Of a DNA stretch of 64,000 nucleotides, positions 17,842-25,620 are shown one piece after another. A model generated the notes under the pieces. That model saw nothing but the letters and a program-made list of their open reading frames with translations. It ran no database searches and had not been told where the DNA came from. Each line of letters begins with the position of its first letter. The stretch's first letter is position 1. This DNA comes from Sphaerotilus natans (lineage in GTDB: Bacteria > Pseudomonadota > Gammaproteobacteria > Burkholderiales > Burkholderiaceae_C), in NCBI RefSeq assembly GCF_900156335.1, contig NZ_FTMZ01000014.1, positions 57,604 through 121,603 of the forward strand. The letters are read 5' to 3'. The position numbers and the translations under genes are program-made.

Positions 17842-18102
17842 TCAGACCCAGAGAGGTTCGTTCGCGCTGTTGGTGAGCACGTCACCGTTGGCGTCGGTCA
17901 GGTAGTCGACTGCGGGCGGCTCGCCCGGCTGAGCGCCCAGGACGGGCAGTAGAGGAGCCCAGACCATTTCGGCCAGGCCGCTGAAGGTGAGCGTGGCGGT
18001 GCCAGCGCTGACGCTGATCGTGTCGGGCTGGACGGGATGCCAGGCGGCATCGACCCCGAGCAGCGTGACCAGCGATGCCGGCAGGTTGACCGTGGTGGTC
18101 AT
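17842..18102 (-). CDS. Small structural-region protein with VLT motif
   Basis: An 86-residue protein between portal and tailspike (start overlaps the portal stop, ATGA). The first half (MTTTVNLPASLVTLLGVDAAWHPV) is beta-rich. Its end, DYLTDANGDVLTNSANEPLWV, resembles a segment of the FII-like connector. Small proteins of this kind often accompany a tailspike in such phages. No family is recognised. Confidence 0.6.
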   Translation of the reverse strand: MTTTVNLPASLVTLLGVDAAWHPVQPDTISVSAGTATLTFSGLAEMVWAPLLPVLGAQPGEPPAVDYLTDANGDVLTNSANEPLWV

Positions 18103-19574
18103 GGCAAGTCCTTTCCGGCGCCATCCGCCGGCTCTTTGCCTTTGAGCATGAACAGCATCGTCGCCAGGACATTGAGCCCGTCAGGGCCGAGGCGCTTCAT
18201 GTCGGCGGCCCATTCCTGGGCGACCTTTTCGGGGTCGTTGCCGCGGGACCGATTGCCGGCGCTGATCGTCGACAGGCCGGCGGCGATCTCCATGACCTCG
18301 CCGGCCACGTCCTTGACCGGATCGACATGCGGCCAGCGCGGGTAGGTGTGCTCGCACGACCAGGTCGCGGACGGCGGGATGATCCCGGCCAGCTTGCAGT
18401 GCGCCACGAAGGCCCGGTCCATGCGCTCGCAGAGCATGTGGTCGATCGTCAGCCACTGCAGTCGCTCGATCTCGGCCCGGAAATCGAGCCGGCGGATGCG
18501 CGCGGACGAGTAGTTGACCTCGGTCATGTCGCCGGTGCAGCCCTCATAGGTCCAGCCGCCGGCCGCCGCGATCAGCTTGATCTCCATCTTGATGGCGTCG
18601 ACATAGCCCGGCATGGCCGTGGGCTGCACGCTGGTCAGGTTCAGGCCTGGCGGGGCCTGGAAGATGCCGCCGGCCGGAATGTCGCCGAGGAATCCGACGC
18701 CTGCGCTCGATCCTCCCGCGGATGGCGGGGCCGCCATCTGGCTGAGGTCGCCGGACGCGATGATGCCGAGCCGGGCCTCGGTGTCCTTGCGCAGCATTTC
18801 GGCTTGGCGGTAGTTGTGCAGGTCGCGCACCGCCGTGATGACCGACTTCAGGCGGGTCACGCCGCGCCCTGCGCCTGGCCGGCTCACGTCGTACAGCGGG
18901 ATGATCGATTCCGCCGGCACCAGCCGGCTGTTCATGGCCGGCGTGCGCCACCCGCTGCCGACATCGCCGGGGTGCTCGTCGAACAGCCAGTAGCCGACCG
19001 TCTTGCCGATCGGGCTGTACTCGATGCCGTTGATGACCCGGTTGGCGCTGTTCGAGGGCGCGGTTCGCTGCGTGTCGATCCAGTCCACCTCCAGGACCTG
19101 GTACTGCAGCGGCACCATCAGCCCGTCTTCGGGACGGCGCGTGCGAATGCGCAGCAGCACCATCCCGTCGACATCCATGGTGTGCACGGACAGCGCTTCG
19201 ATGCCGCCCATGTTGAGCTTGTCGTCAGCGTCGCACTCCTTGACATGCTGCGCCCAGGCCTCGGTCAGCTTCTTGGCATGCGGGCCGCCCCACTTGCGGA
19301 CCACGCCGGTCCCGATGGCGTAGTCGATCCGCTGCCCCAGGCCGCGGCCGATGAACCCGACGTTGTCTCGCAGCCAGCGGGCCTTGATGCGCAAGGTATG
19401 CTCGTCGGCGGCCACGTCGGTGTTGGCGCTGGCCCCGCCTCGCTTCGGGCGCCATGGATCGGCAGGGCTGGCTGCCTCGAATGCGCGCTTGGCCTGGCGA
19501 TAGGCCTCCCGCTGGAAGGCTGCTTTGGGGCTGATCGCACCGATCAGCTGGTCAAGCCAGTTGGCCACGGTCAC
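18099..19574 (-). CDS. Portal protein, lambda gpB family
   Basis: A 491-residue portal protein that forms the dodecameric DNA channel at one capsid vertex. Family features are the NVGFIGRGLGQRIDYAIGTG segment near residue 75, the wing region LQYQVLEVDWIDTQR, HPGDVGSGWR...VPAESIIPLYDVSRPGAGRG and the late helix YSSARIRRLDFRAEIERLQ, all typical of the lambda-type portal. It starts with GTG overlapping the gpW stop (GTGA) and continues the usual W-B gene pair. Length matches the family. Confidence 0.92.
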   Translation of the reverse strand: MTVANWLDQLIGAISPKAAFQREAYRQAKRAFEAASPADPWRPKRGGASANTDVAADEHTLRIKARWLRDNVGFIGRGLGQRIDYAIGTGVVRKWGGPHAKKLTEAWAQHVKECDADDKLNMGGIEALSVHTMDVDGMVLLRIRTRRPEDGLMVPLQYQVLEVDWIDTQRTAPSNSANRVINGIEYSPIGKTVGYWLFDEHPGDVGSGWRTPAMNSRLVPAESIIPLYDVSRPGAGRGVTRLKSVITAVRDLHNYRQAEMLRKDTEARLGIIASGDLSQMAAPPSAGGSSAGVGFLGDIPAGGIFQAPPGLNLTSVQPTAMPGYVDAIKMEIKLIAAAGGWTYEGCTGDMTEVNYSSARIRRLDFRAEIERLQWLTIDHMLCERMDRAFVAHCKLAGIIPPSATWSCEHTYPRWPHVDPVKDVAGEVMEIAAGLSTISAGNRSRGNDPEKVAQEWAADMKRLGPDGLNVLATMLFMLKGKEPADGAGKDLP

Positions 19575-19792
19575 TCTCCCGCGGCGTTGACGCGTCGGAA
19601 CGTGAAGACCCCGCCGGCCGGCCGAGGCACAGGGGCTGCCTGCGTGGCCAGCTCGCGCCGCACGTAGGCGAGCGCCTGCATCAGCTCGGCCATCGAGCGG
19701 TACTCGTGGACCGTGTTGCCTTCGCGGATGGACAGCGTGCCGCTGGCCACCATCCGCTCGAGACGGTCAAGATCGGTTTGGGTGTACGCCAT
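19571..19792 (-). CDS. Head-tail joining protein gpW
   Basis: A 73-residue protein with the gpW pattern: MAYTQTDLDRLERMVASGTL, then GNTVHEYRSMAELMQALAYVRREL. gpW enters the head-tail interface after DNA packaging. The start at 19,792 is chosen over one at 19,822 because the upstream 30-bp palindromic element (19,816-19,845) would otherwise be coding, and because the family begins at this methionine. It leads the portal gene with a four-base overlap. Confidence 0.85.
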   Translation of the reverse strand: MAYTQTDLDRLERMVASGTLSIREGNTVHEYRSMAELMQALAYVRRELATQAAPVPRPAGGVFTFRRVNAAGE

Positions 19793-19815
19793 GCCGGCGA
19801 GCGTGCCGGCTTGCG

Positions 19816-19845
19816 TGTCCAAAGTCGTGATGAGGTTTGGACGGT
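19816..19845 (-). promoter_or_regulatory. 30-bp palindromic leader element, copy 2 (gpW-portal)
   Basis: Identical over 30 bp to 15,717-15,746, with the dyad GTCCAAA-N12-TTTGGAC at 19,817-19,842. It lies six bases after the stop of the Mor-like regulator gene and 23 nt before the gpW start codon. No good sigma-70 -10 box follows it, so activation by a phage factor or action as an RNA hairpin are both open. Confidence 0.7.
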
Positions 19846-19851
19846 TGCCGG

Positions 19852-20214
19852 CTATTCAGCGGCGTCGCAGCTTCGCATTGCTGCTCGGATGCTGTAGGCC
19901 TTCGAGCGACTGATGCCCAGCTCTCGGGCCACTGTGGTGGGCGACTTGGTCTTGAGCATTGCACGCGCTTGGGCGAGCAGCTTTACCTGATCCAGCGCGG
20001 CCTTGCTCCGCACGTATTGGCGCCCGTGTACACCGCCGAACTCCTCGCGCAATCGCTCCTGCAGCTGCTCGAGCACTTCTGGGCGCAGAGAGAGCTCGGG
20101 CACCAGCGCGCACAGGTAGGCGGTCACGCTGTCGACCAGGTCGGGTTTCGGCGCGCCTGCGGGCTGTGCGTCGTCATCGATGTCGGGGACAGTGGCGGTG
20201 GCGGTCTTCGGCAT
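19852..20214 (-). CDS. Mor/C-like helix-turn-helix regulator
   Basis: A 120-residue DNA-binding protein. The C-terminal half (EEFGGVHGRQYVRSKAALDQ, then TTVARELGISRSKAYSIRAAM) has the FGG-plus-HTH layout of the Mor/C family, activators of middle and late transcription in Mu-like phages. The N-terminal half is acidic and helical, suitable for dimerisation. Its gene sits between the terminase and the head operon and immediately before one copy of the 30-bp palindrome, so control of head-gene expression is a reasonable inference. A small-terminase-like role is less likely because a better candidate exists at 22,285. Confidence 0.65.
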   Translation of the reverse strand: MPKTATATVPDIDDDAQPAGAPKPDLVDSVTAYLCALVPELSLRPEVLEQLQERLREEFGGVHGRQYVRSKAALDQVKLLAQARAMLKTKSPTTVARELGISRSKAYSIRAAMRSCDAAE

Positions 20215-20218
20215 AGGG

Positions 20219-22288
20219 TCATCCGCCGAATGGGCGGGGCTGGATTCGGCCGGCGGCCCGGCCAGGGTTGAGGCGTGCAGGCATGGGGACAGCGGGTGCT
20301 GCTGGGACGACAGGTGCCGCGGTCGGGATCAGGCTGGCGTCGTCTTCGACGGCGATCACGATCGGCTCGCTGAACAGGTCCTGCGGCGGTTGTACACGCT
20401 CCTCGAGCTGGCGCCAGTGTTCGGCGGTGTAGCCGCTCAGGCCCATGCATTCGGCCGCGTGGTGGGCGTAGCGACGGCAGTCGCGCACTTCGACGCGCTT
20501 GCGCATGCGGATCCAGCGGTCGACGACGCCGCGGTTGCTGCGCACCGGCACACGGGTCTTGCCGGTGAGCTGGGCATACCACTCGGTCGGCAGGCCTTCG
20601 GCGTAGTGCAGATAGCCCGGGCCCGGCTTCTCGACGCCGAGCTGCCCGTGCAGCAGGTCTTCAGCGGCCTGCGTGCCGATGTGCCAGAGCTTGACCCCGT
20701 TCGGCCAGCGCTGGCCGCGCCAGTTGACCTCGACCGCCTTGGCGGGGCCCTTGACCGGCATCTTGACGTCGTCGTCGCCCTTGATCGCGCGGATGTTGAG
20801 GATGCCGGCGTGCTGGCGCACGAAGTTGTAGACGGCGTGGGTGGCATAGCCGGAGTCGATGCTGATCGACTCGATGCCCAGCGTGCCCCCGTGCCAGGCC
20901 TGCCGGTAGCGCCGCTGCAGGTACAACGCGGCGTTGGTCCAGAGGTCTTCATCGACCGAGGGGTTGCCCTCGATGATGTGGTGATCGATGACCCACGACT
21001 CGAGGCCCCGGGCCCAGCCCCAGACCCCGATTTCGATGCGGTCCTGCTGGACGTCGATGCCGGCGGTCAGGACCAGCGCCCCGACCGGCACGATGCTCAA
21101 CCGGTGCTTGTTGGCCTGGCGCTCGAGGGCATGCTCGTCGCGGCGCTGGCCGATGACTTCCCACGCTTCGCCGTAGGTTTCGTTGACGAGGGTGATCATC
21201 AGCGAGTTGTCGCCCGCCTCGGCGGCGCTGGCCGCGCGCTCGTGGTCTTCAGCGATCGAGGACCAGGTGCGCTGAGGCGAGTAGGCCGACCAGATCTGTG
21301 CCCCGACGATGCGCGGCGGCCGAATCTCGTCGCCAGCGGCATCGGTCCAGCGACCGGCGCCGAGGTACCGGATGCCGGTGCGGATGCAGACCCATGTGCC
21401 CTGCATCGGCTCGCCGCCGACCAGGTACTGCGACTGGGTGATCGGCTCGAGGCAGTGGGGGCAGATGTGCACCACCGTCTCGGGCTTGCCGGGCTGCCAC
21501 TGCAGGCCGGCCTTCGTGCGCGTGCCATCGGGCGCGATGCCCGTCAGCAGGGGGTGCTCGACCCCACAGTGCGGGCAGACGATGTGGTAGCGCATGTCCA
21601 CATGCGACTGCTCGCACGCCAGCGTGACGTGACAGGCCCCGCGGGTGCCCGGCGTGCTGCCGCCGACGAACTTCGGGAATGGCGCCCCCTCGAGCCGGCC
21701 GAATGCCAGGCTGCCGGGGTCGCCCTGCCCCTCGATGCTCTGATCGAAGGCGGACCACTCGTCGAGGATGGCCAGCGCGACCGTGATGCGGCGGTAGGCA
21801 CGCGCGGCCTTGCCTCCCAGCAGGTGCAGCACCGCGCCGATGAACTGCTTGAGCTTCAGCGTGTCCAGCGCACCGCCTTTGCGCCGGGAGGCGCTGACGG
21901 CATCGACCAGGTCGAGCACGGGCTCAAGCTCGGTGCGCACGTAGCTGTCCCGGTCGTCGTCGGTCGGCTGCCAGAGAGCCACCTTGCGGCGCAGGTGCTC
22001 GACGTAGTAGCAGATGAGCGCGGTCAGGATCTTGGTGTAGCCGACGCGTTTCGACTTCTTGATGTTGACCCGCTCGACTCGGTCGTCGCTCATCCAGTCC
22101 ATGAGGCCGACCTGGAACGACCAGCACACCCAGGCGCCGACCTTGTGGCTGGAATCGGCGTCGAGCTCGAAGTGCTCTTCAGCCCAGGCGCTGAGCGTCA
22201 TCCGATCGATGGCGCCCGCCAGCTCGGCTCGCTTGCGAAGCAAGCGCTGGATGGCCGCGCGGGTCTCTGGGCTGATGTTGCGGGTCAC
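20219..22288 (-). CDS. Terminase large subunit, gpA family
   Basis: A 689-residue packaging motor of the lambda gpA type. ATPase motifs visible are the Walker-A-like KKSKRVGYTKIL (residues ~76-87), the Walker B LAILDEWSAF (~190), and two zinc-type pairs CPHCGVEHP and CPHCLEPI (~245-290). The nuclease part opens with LTAGIDVQQDRIEIGVWGW (~425). It uses a GTG start overlapping the small terminase stop. gpA-type enzymes usually cut at cos sites; no cos sequence is recognised here. The C-terminal tail is proline/alanine rich. Confidence 0.93.
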   Translation of the reverse strand: MTRNISPETRAAIQRLLRKRAELAGAIDRMTLSAWAEEHFELDADSSHKVGAWVCWSFQVGLMDWMSDDRVERVNIKKSKRVGYTKILTALICYYVEHLRRKVALWQPTDDDRDSYVRTELEPVLDLVDAVSASRRKGGALDTLKLKQFIGAVLHLLGGKAARAYRRITVALAILDEWSAFDQSIEGQGDPGSLAFGRLEGAPFPKFVGGSTPGTRGACHVTLACEQSHVDMRYHIVCPHCGVEHPLLTGIAPDGTRTKAGLQWQPGKPETVVHICPHCLEPITQSQYLVGGEPMQGTWVCIRTGIRYLGAGRWTDAAGDEIRPPRIVGAQIWSAYSPQRTWSSIAEDHERAASAAEAGDNSLMITLVNETYGEAWEVIGQRRDEHALERQANKHRLSIVPVGALVLTAGIDVQQDRIEIGVWGWARGLESWVIDHHIIEGNPSVDEDLWTNAALYLQRRYRQAWHGGTLGIESISIDSGYATHAVYNFVRQHAGILNIRAIKGDDDVKMPVKGPAKAVEVNWRGQRWPNGVKLWHIGTQAAEDLLHGQLGVEKPGPGYLHYAEGLPTEWYAQLTGKTRVPVRSNRGVVDRWIRMRKRVEVRDCRRYAHHAAECMGLSGYTAEHWRQLEERVQPPQDLFSEPIVIAVEDDASLIPTAAPVVPAAPAVPMPARLNPGRAAGRIQPRPFGG

Positions 22289-23004
22289 GGCGCGTCGCCC
22301 TCCTCGCCATCGATGTCGTCAGCCGGGTCGATGTCATCGACCTTCAGGGAGCCGACCCGGTCCTTGATCTTGTTGCGTGCGGCGTTGACGCAGGTGAGCA
22401 CCGCCTGGCGTGCGGGCTCGGGCAGGTCGGGGGCGACCTTGACCAGCGCGGCGTCGATCTGCTCGAGCTCGCTGACCATGATCTCGATGGTCTTGGCCAG
22501 CACATCGCCGAGCAGTTCGATCGGAGCAAACTCACCGCGCAACTGGGCGTTCTGCAGGGCGAGACGGTCGGCGCGTTCGTTTGTCTCACGGATCCGTGCG
22601 GCGACCAGGCCTTCTTCCCCGTTGACATCGGCGCGGCCGGCGGCCTCTTCGCGCAGCTTGCGGATGTAGCGCACCCGGATCTGGTCGAGGGGCGTGGTCT
22701 TGTGGCTGATGCCCCACTCGGCGAGCAGTTCGCGCAGGCGCCGGTCGCTGATGTCGAGGTAGTGCGCGATCTCGTCCTGGGTCTCGGGCTGGGCGCGCTT
22801 GAGCTGTTCGCTCAGCCGTGCGACTTCGGCGCGCAGGTGCTCGATGTAGGTCCCGATGATCGTGCCGGGGTGGTAGATGCCGGGGCTCACACGCGGGACG
22901 ATGCCCGCGCTGGCCAGCCGGGTCAGCTCGGCAGGGCTCATCCGCAGGATCTGCGCGGCCTGGTCGTGGCCGATGGTGCCGGCCGGGGGTGCTGCAGTTG
23001 CCAT
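22285..23004 (-). CDS. Terminase small subunit-like DNA-binding protein
   Basis: A 239-residue protein immediately before the large terminase gene. An N-terminal winged-helix-like part (DQAAQILRMSPAELTRLASAGI) and a second HTH-like region (HYLDISDRRLRELLAEWGI) are followed by helical segments (IRVRYIRKLREEAAGR..., TIEIMVSELEQIDAAL). This fits Nu1-type small terminases that recognise the packaging site. The start at 23,004 is used because the longer frame overlaps the GIY-YIG gene. The acidic end (DDIDPADDIDGEEG) could contact the large subunit. Confidence 0.78.
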   Translation of the reverse strand: MATAAPPAGTIGHDQAAQILRMSPAELTRLASAGIVPRVSPGIYHPGTIIGTYIEHLRAEVARLSEQLKRAQPETQDEIAHYLDISDRRLRELLAEWGISHKTTPLDQIRVRYIRKLREEAAGRADVNGEEGLVAARIRETNERADRLALQNAQLRGEFAPIELLGDVLAKTIEIMVSELEQIDAALVKVAPDLPEPARQAVLTCVNAARNKIKDRVGSLKVDDIDPADDIDGEEGDAP

Positions 23005-23005
23005 G

Positions 23006-23341
23006 TCAGGCCTTCTTGAGGTCGCCCGCGCCCTTGGCGGGGTCGTGGATGTTGTAGATGGTGGCGGCGTGCTGGTGGCACTCGGCGCTCTCGCGGTCGC
23101 GCGCCAGCGGCTCGCTCGGGTAGCTGTCGACGATGACCATGACCGGCTGCAGGCCCTCGGCCAGCAGCTCATGGATCCAGCGCTTCTTCGCGGTGTTCTG
23201 ACGCTCCTCGCTCTCGCGGATGTGCTCCTTCAGGCGCGACTTCGGCGCGCCGGTCTTGCCGACGTAGCGCACGACCCGGTCACGCGGGTCGACGAGGTGG
23301 TAGACGTGCGTCGGCTTGGCGCGGGCCCGGGTGGTGCGCAT
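23006..23341 (-). CDS. GIY-YIG nuclease domain protein
   Basis: A 111-residue single-domain protein. HVYHLVDPRDRVVRYVGKTG near residues 12-31 gives the paired GIY/YIG-type motifs, followed by the conserved arginine (SRLKEHIRES) and a glutamate further on. The gene lies one base from the small terminase start and overlaps the stop of the Tim44-like gene. Small HNH or GIY-YIG nucleases beside terminases can assist genome cutting; it could equally be a selfish endonuclease. Catalytic activity is inferred from motifs only. Confidence 0.75.
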   Translation of the reverse strand: MRTTRARAKPTHVYHLVDPRDRVVRYVGKTGAPKSRLKEHIRESEERQNTAKKRWIHELLAEGLQPVMVIVDSYPSEPLARDRESAECHQHAATIYNIHDPAKGAGDLKKA

Positions 23342-24177
23342 CAGAGGACCTCGATCCCGTCCAGGCGGCCGGCCTCATCGAACATCCACCGCTCGGTGAC
23401 CTGCCGCTGTTCGGCCGAGTCGGTGAAGCGGTAGAGGATCGACTCGTCGTCGTCACGCACCCAGGTCAGGCCCGTGAGCGTCTTGGTGGCCTCGCGTCCC
23501 GGCTCGGGACAGCCGGCCAGCAGCAGCGCCATGCCATGGTTGCAGTGGCGCTCGAGCGCGGCACGGTCTCCATCCATGGCGGCCTGCTGCACCGCGTAGA
23601 ACAGGACGACGGGGTCCACGTCGACCAGCGGTGGGCTGTATGCATCCGGCCGCGTCGGCACGGGCCGCGGCGGGATGTGGCCAAGGTACTGCGCGACAAC
23701 CTTGTTGCGCATGCGGCTCCACCAGTAGACGCCGCCGGCGCCGGCCAGCAGCAGGAGCAGGATGCCGCCGAGGCCGATCAGCGGGCGGTCGATCACCGTC
23801 GTGCCGGCAGCGGCCTGAGCTCCACCAGCAGCAGGTGCAGCAGCACCACCGCCGGGCGCGATGACGACATCCGGGCCGGACAGCGCGTTGCCGACCATGG
23901 TGCCGACAGCCGCGCCTGCCAGGCCGCCCACGAAGGCCGAGCCGGCACCGGAGCGGCTCGGCTCGGTGCGGGGCAGCGGGGGGTTGTAGCGGGGCGCGGG
24001 TGGTGCCGGCGGGGCGTAGCGCGGCGGGACGTAGCGCGGCGCGGCAGGCACAGGCATCGAGCGTGCCACTGTGCTCGACGATCGGCCCACGGACACGCCG
24101 CCGCCGGCGCGGGCGTGGGCGGTGCCGACAGTCGCAGCCAGGAACAGGCCGGCCAGGATGATGGAGGTGGTTCGCAT
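23341..24177 (-). CDS. Secreted/membrane protein with Tim44-like C-terminal domain
   Basis: A 278-residue protein that is odd inside a packaging operon. It has a signal peptide (MRTTSIILAGLFLAATVGTAHA), a proline/alanine/arginine-rich linker (residues ~25-75), a glycine-rich segment (AFVGGLAGAAVGTMVG), one membrane span (LIGLGGILLLLLAGAGGVYWW, ~135-155), and a cytoplasm-side or periplasm-side alpha/beta domain of ~120 residues (LFYAVQQAAMDGDRAALERH...RFTDSAEQRQVTERWMFDEAG) resembling the Tim44-like domain of bacterial inner-membrane proteins. A GTG at 24,183 overlapping the upstream stop is an alternative start. Possible roles are superinfection control or envelope modification; neither is shown. 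Confidence 0.65.
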   Translation of the reverse strand: MRTTSIILAGLFLAATVGTAHARAGGGVSVGRSSSTVARSMPVPAAPRYVPPRYAPPAPPAPRYNPPLPRTEPSRSGAGSAFVGGLAGAAVGTMVGNALSGPDVVIAPGGGAAAPAAGGAQAAAGTTVIDRPLIGLGGILLLLLAGAGGVYWWSRMRNKVVAQYLGHIPPRPVPTRPDAYSPPLVDVDPVVLFYAVQQAAMDGDRAALERHCNHGMALLLAGCPEPGREATKTLTGLTWVRDDDESILYRFTDSAEQRQVTERWMFDEAGRLDGIEVL

Positions 24178-24179
24178 GA

Positions 24180-24923
24180 TCACAGAGGGTTGCGGATGGT
24201 CCGTTGGTACGGGGTCAGCAGCCGCGCGTCACCGCGCGCTGCCTTGATCTGCACCGCCTGGCCGAACATGCGGCGCAGGAACAGGGTGTCCTCGCGCTCG
24301 CTGTCCATGGTGCGGTGCTGGGTCTGCCCGCCGGGGCGGGTGAAGGTGCTGCCGGGCGCCTGGGCGAAGTGGAATCGCATGTCTACCCAGGCGCGCCGGT
24401 GGAAGAAGGCGTTGAGCAGGTTGATCCAGTGCGACTCGGCGGCGGTCGTGCGCTCGGTGAAGTAGAGGTGCGGCGAGCGCAGCAGGCCGAAGGCGCTGGC
24501 GTTGATGTAGGTGGTCAGCTCGATGGGCTTGTGCGGGTAGTAGTGCTTGGCGTTCGGGGTCGCGTTGAAGCCGAACAGGTAGCACCCGGCCGCCCGCGCC
24601 GCGGCGGCAGTGGACTGGATCAGCGCGGCGCACTCGCGCGGGGTGAGGTGCTGCTCGCGGTTGTTGCCCGGCAGGTACAGCCGCGAGGCGAAGGCGATGT
24701 CGTCGTCGAGCATGAACAGGTCGCCGAACCGCGCGTACAGCCACTGGCGCTTGGCGGCCAGGTTGCGCAGCGGCGGGTGCGTCTCGACCTCGATGTCCGG
24801 GTGCGCCTCGCGGTAGGCGGCTGCCTCATCCTCGGGCACCGACAGGATCGCGCCTTCGACGCGGGTCAGCACCGCGCCGGCGCGGCCGGCCGAGGGGATG
24901 ACGATGTGCAGGGGCTCGCTCAT
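24180..24923 (-). CDS. GT-A glycosyltransferase, resembling TET-associated type
   Basis: A 247-residue protein with GT-A features: an opening strand-loop LHIVIPSAGRAG, the segment PPLRNLAAKRQWLYARFGD and a metal-binding DxD-type motif in LFMLDDDIAFASRLY (~70-84). Later parts (GCYLFGFNATPNAKHYYP; MDSEREDTLFLRRMFG) fit the acceptor side. This pattern resembles the TET-associated glycosyltransferases proposed to decorate modified bases in phage DNA. It is translationally coupled (ATGA) to the ParB-domain gene. The substrate is unknown; no oxygenase or thymidylate-hydroxymethylase partner is visible in this window. Confidence 0.65.
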   Translation of the reverse strand: MSEPLHIVIPSAGRAGAVLTRVEGAILSVPEDEAAAYREAHPDIEVETHPPLRNLAAKRQWLYARFGDLFMLDDDIAFASRLYLPGNNREQHLTPRECAALIQSTAAAARAAGCYLFGFNATPNAKHYYPHKPIELTTYINASAFGLLRSPHLYFTERTTAAESHWINLLNAFFHRRAWVDMRFHFAQAPGSTFTRPGGQTQHRTMDSEREDTLFLRRMFGQAVQIKAARGDARLLTPYQRTIRNPL

Positions 24924-25618
24924 GCCAGCAGGCTCCGCAGCTGCTGCACCGTGATGACGTTCGGCGTCAGGATCTTGACGTCGCTGTAGGACTGGTGAGG
25001 CCGGTTGAGGCCCAGCCGCTGGCGGATCCAGGCCTCGTCGATCTCGTTGTCGCAGACGATCACGAACGCCTGGTGGTGCTCGGCGTACATCGGGACGATC
25101 GGCGCCTGGCCGGGCGTGCGCTTGTCGGCCATCTCCTCGCGGTAGGCGGCCTCGTCGGCCGGCATCTCGCGCGCGGTGGTGCGCTGCTCGGCGCTGCGCA
25201 TGGTCTCGGTCGTCGTCGGCGGGCCGGCCTGCGGCAGCAGGTCATCCAGGCTGATCCCGAACTGGGTGATGTCGACCTCGGTCGAGCCGGCCAGGTGCTG
25301 CAGCTCGTGCAGCAGCATGGCGTCGTCCCAGACCGACCCGTCGGCGATCTGGTTGTCGGCGATGACGAAGGCCCGCTTCTTGTCGTCCGACCAGCCGCGC
25401 ACCACCTTGCAGGGGATCTCGCCTAGATCGGCCCGGATTGCGGCCGTGGTGCGTCCGTGCCCGGCGAGGATCACGTCGTCTTCGTCGATCACGACCAGCC
25501 CGTTGAAGCCGAACTCGCGGAAGCTGGCCTCGAGGGCGGCGAGCTGCTCAGCAGGGTGCAGGCGGCTGTTGTTCGGGTGCGGCTTCAGGTGCCGCGGATC
25601 GCGTGCTTCGATGTCCAT
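24920..25618 (-). CDS. ParB/Srx-domain protein
   Basis: A 232-residue protein. Residues ~5-110 form a ParB/sulfiredoxin-type nuclease domain (LKPHPNNSRLHPAEQLAALE, DDVILAGHGRTTAAIRADLG, IPCKVVRGWSDDKKRAFVIADNQIAD). In many phages this domain is fused to a DNA methylase. Here the methylase is absent and a different C-terminal domain (~165-232, IVPMYAEHHQAFVIVCDNEIDEAW, then SDVKILTPNVITVQQLRSLL) follows. It overlaps the glycosyltransferase start by four bases, so the two are probably one functional unit. Confidence 0.75.
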   Translation of the reverse strand: MDIEARDPRHLKPHPNNSRLHPAEQLAALEASFREFGFNGLVVIDEDDVILAGHGRTTAAIRADLGEIPCKVVRGWSDDKKRAFVIADNQIADGSVWDDAMLLHELQHLAGSTEVDITQFGISLDDLLPQAGPPTTTETMRSAEQRTTAREMPADEAAYREEMADKRTPGQAPIVPMYAEHHQAFVIVCDNEIDEAWIRQRLGLNRPHQSYSDVKILTPNVITVQQLRSLLA

Positions 25619-25620
25619 TT

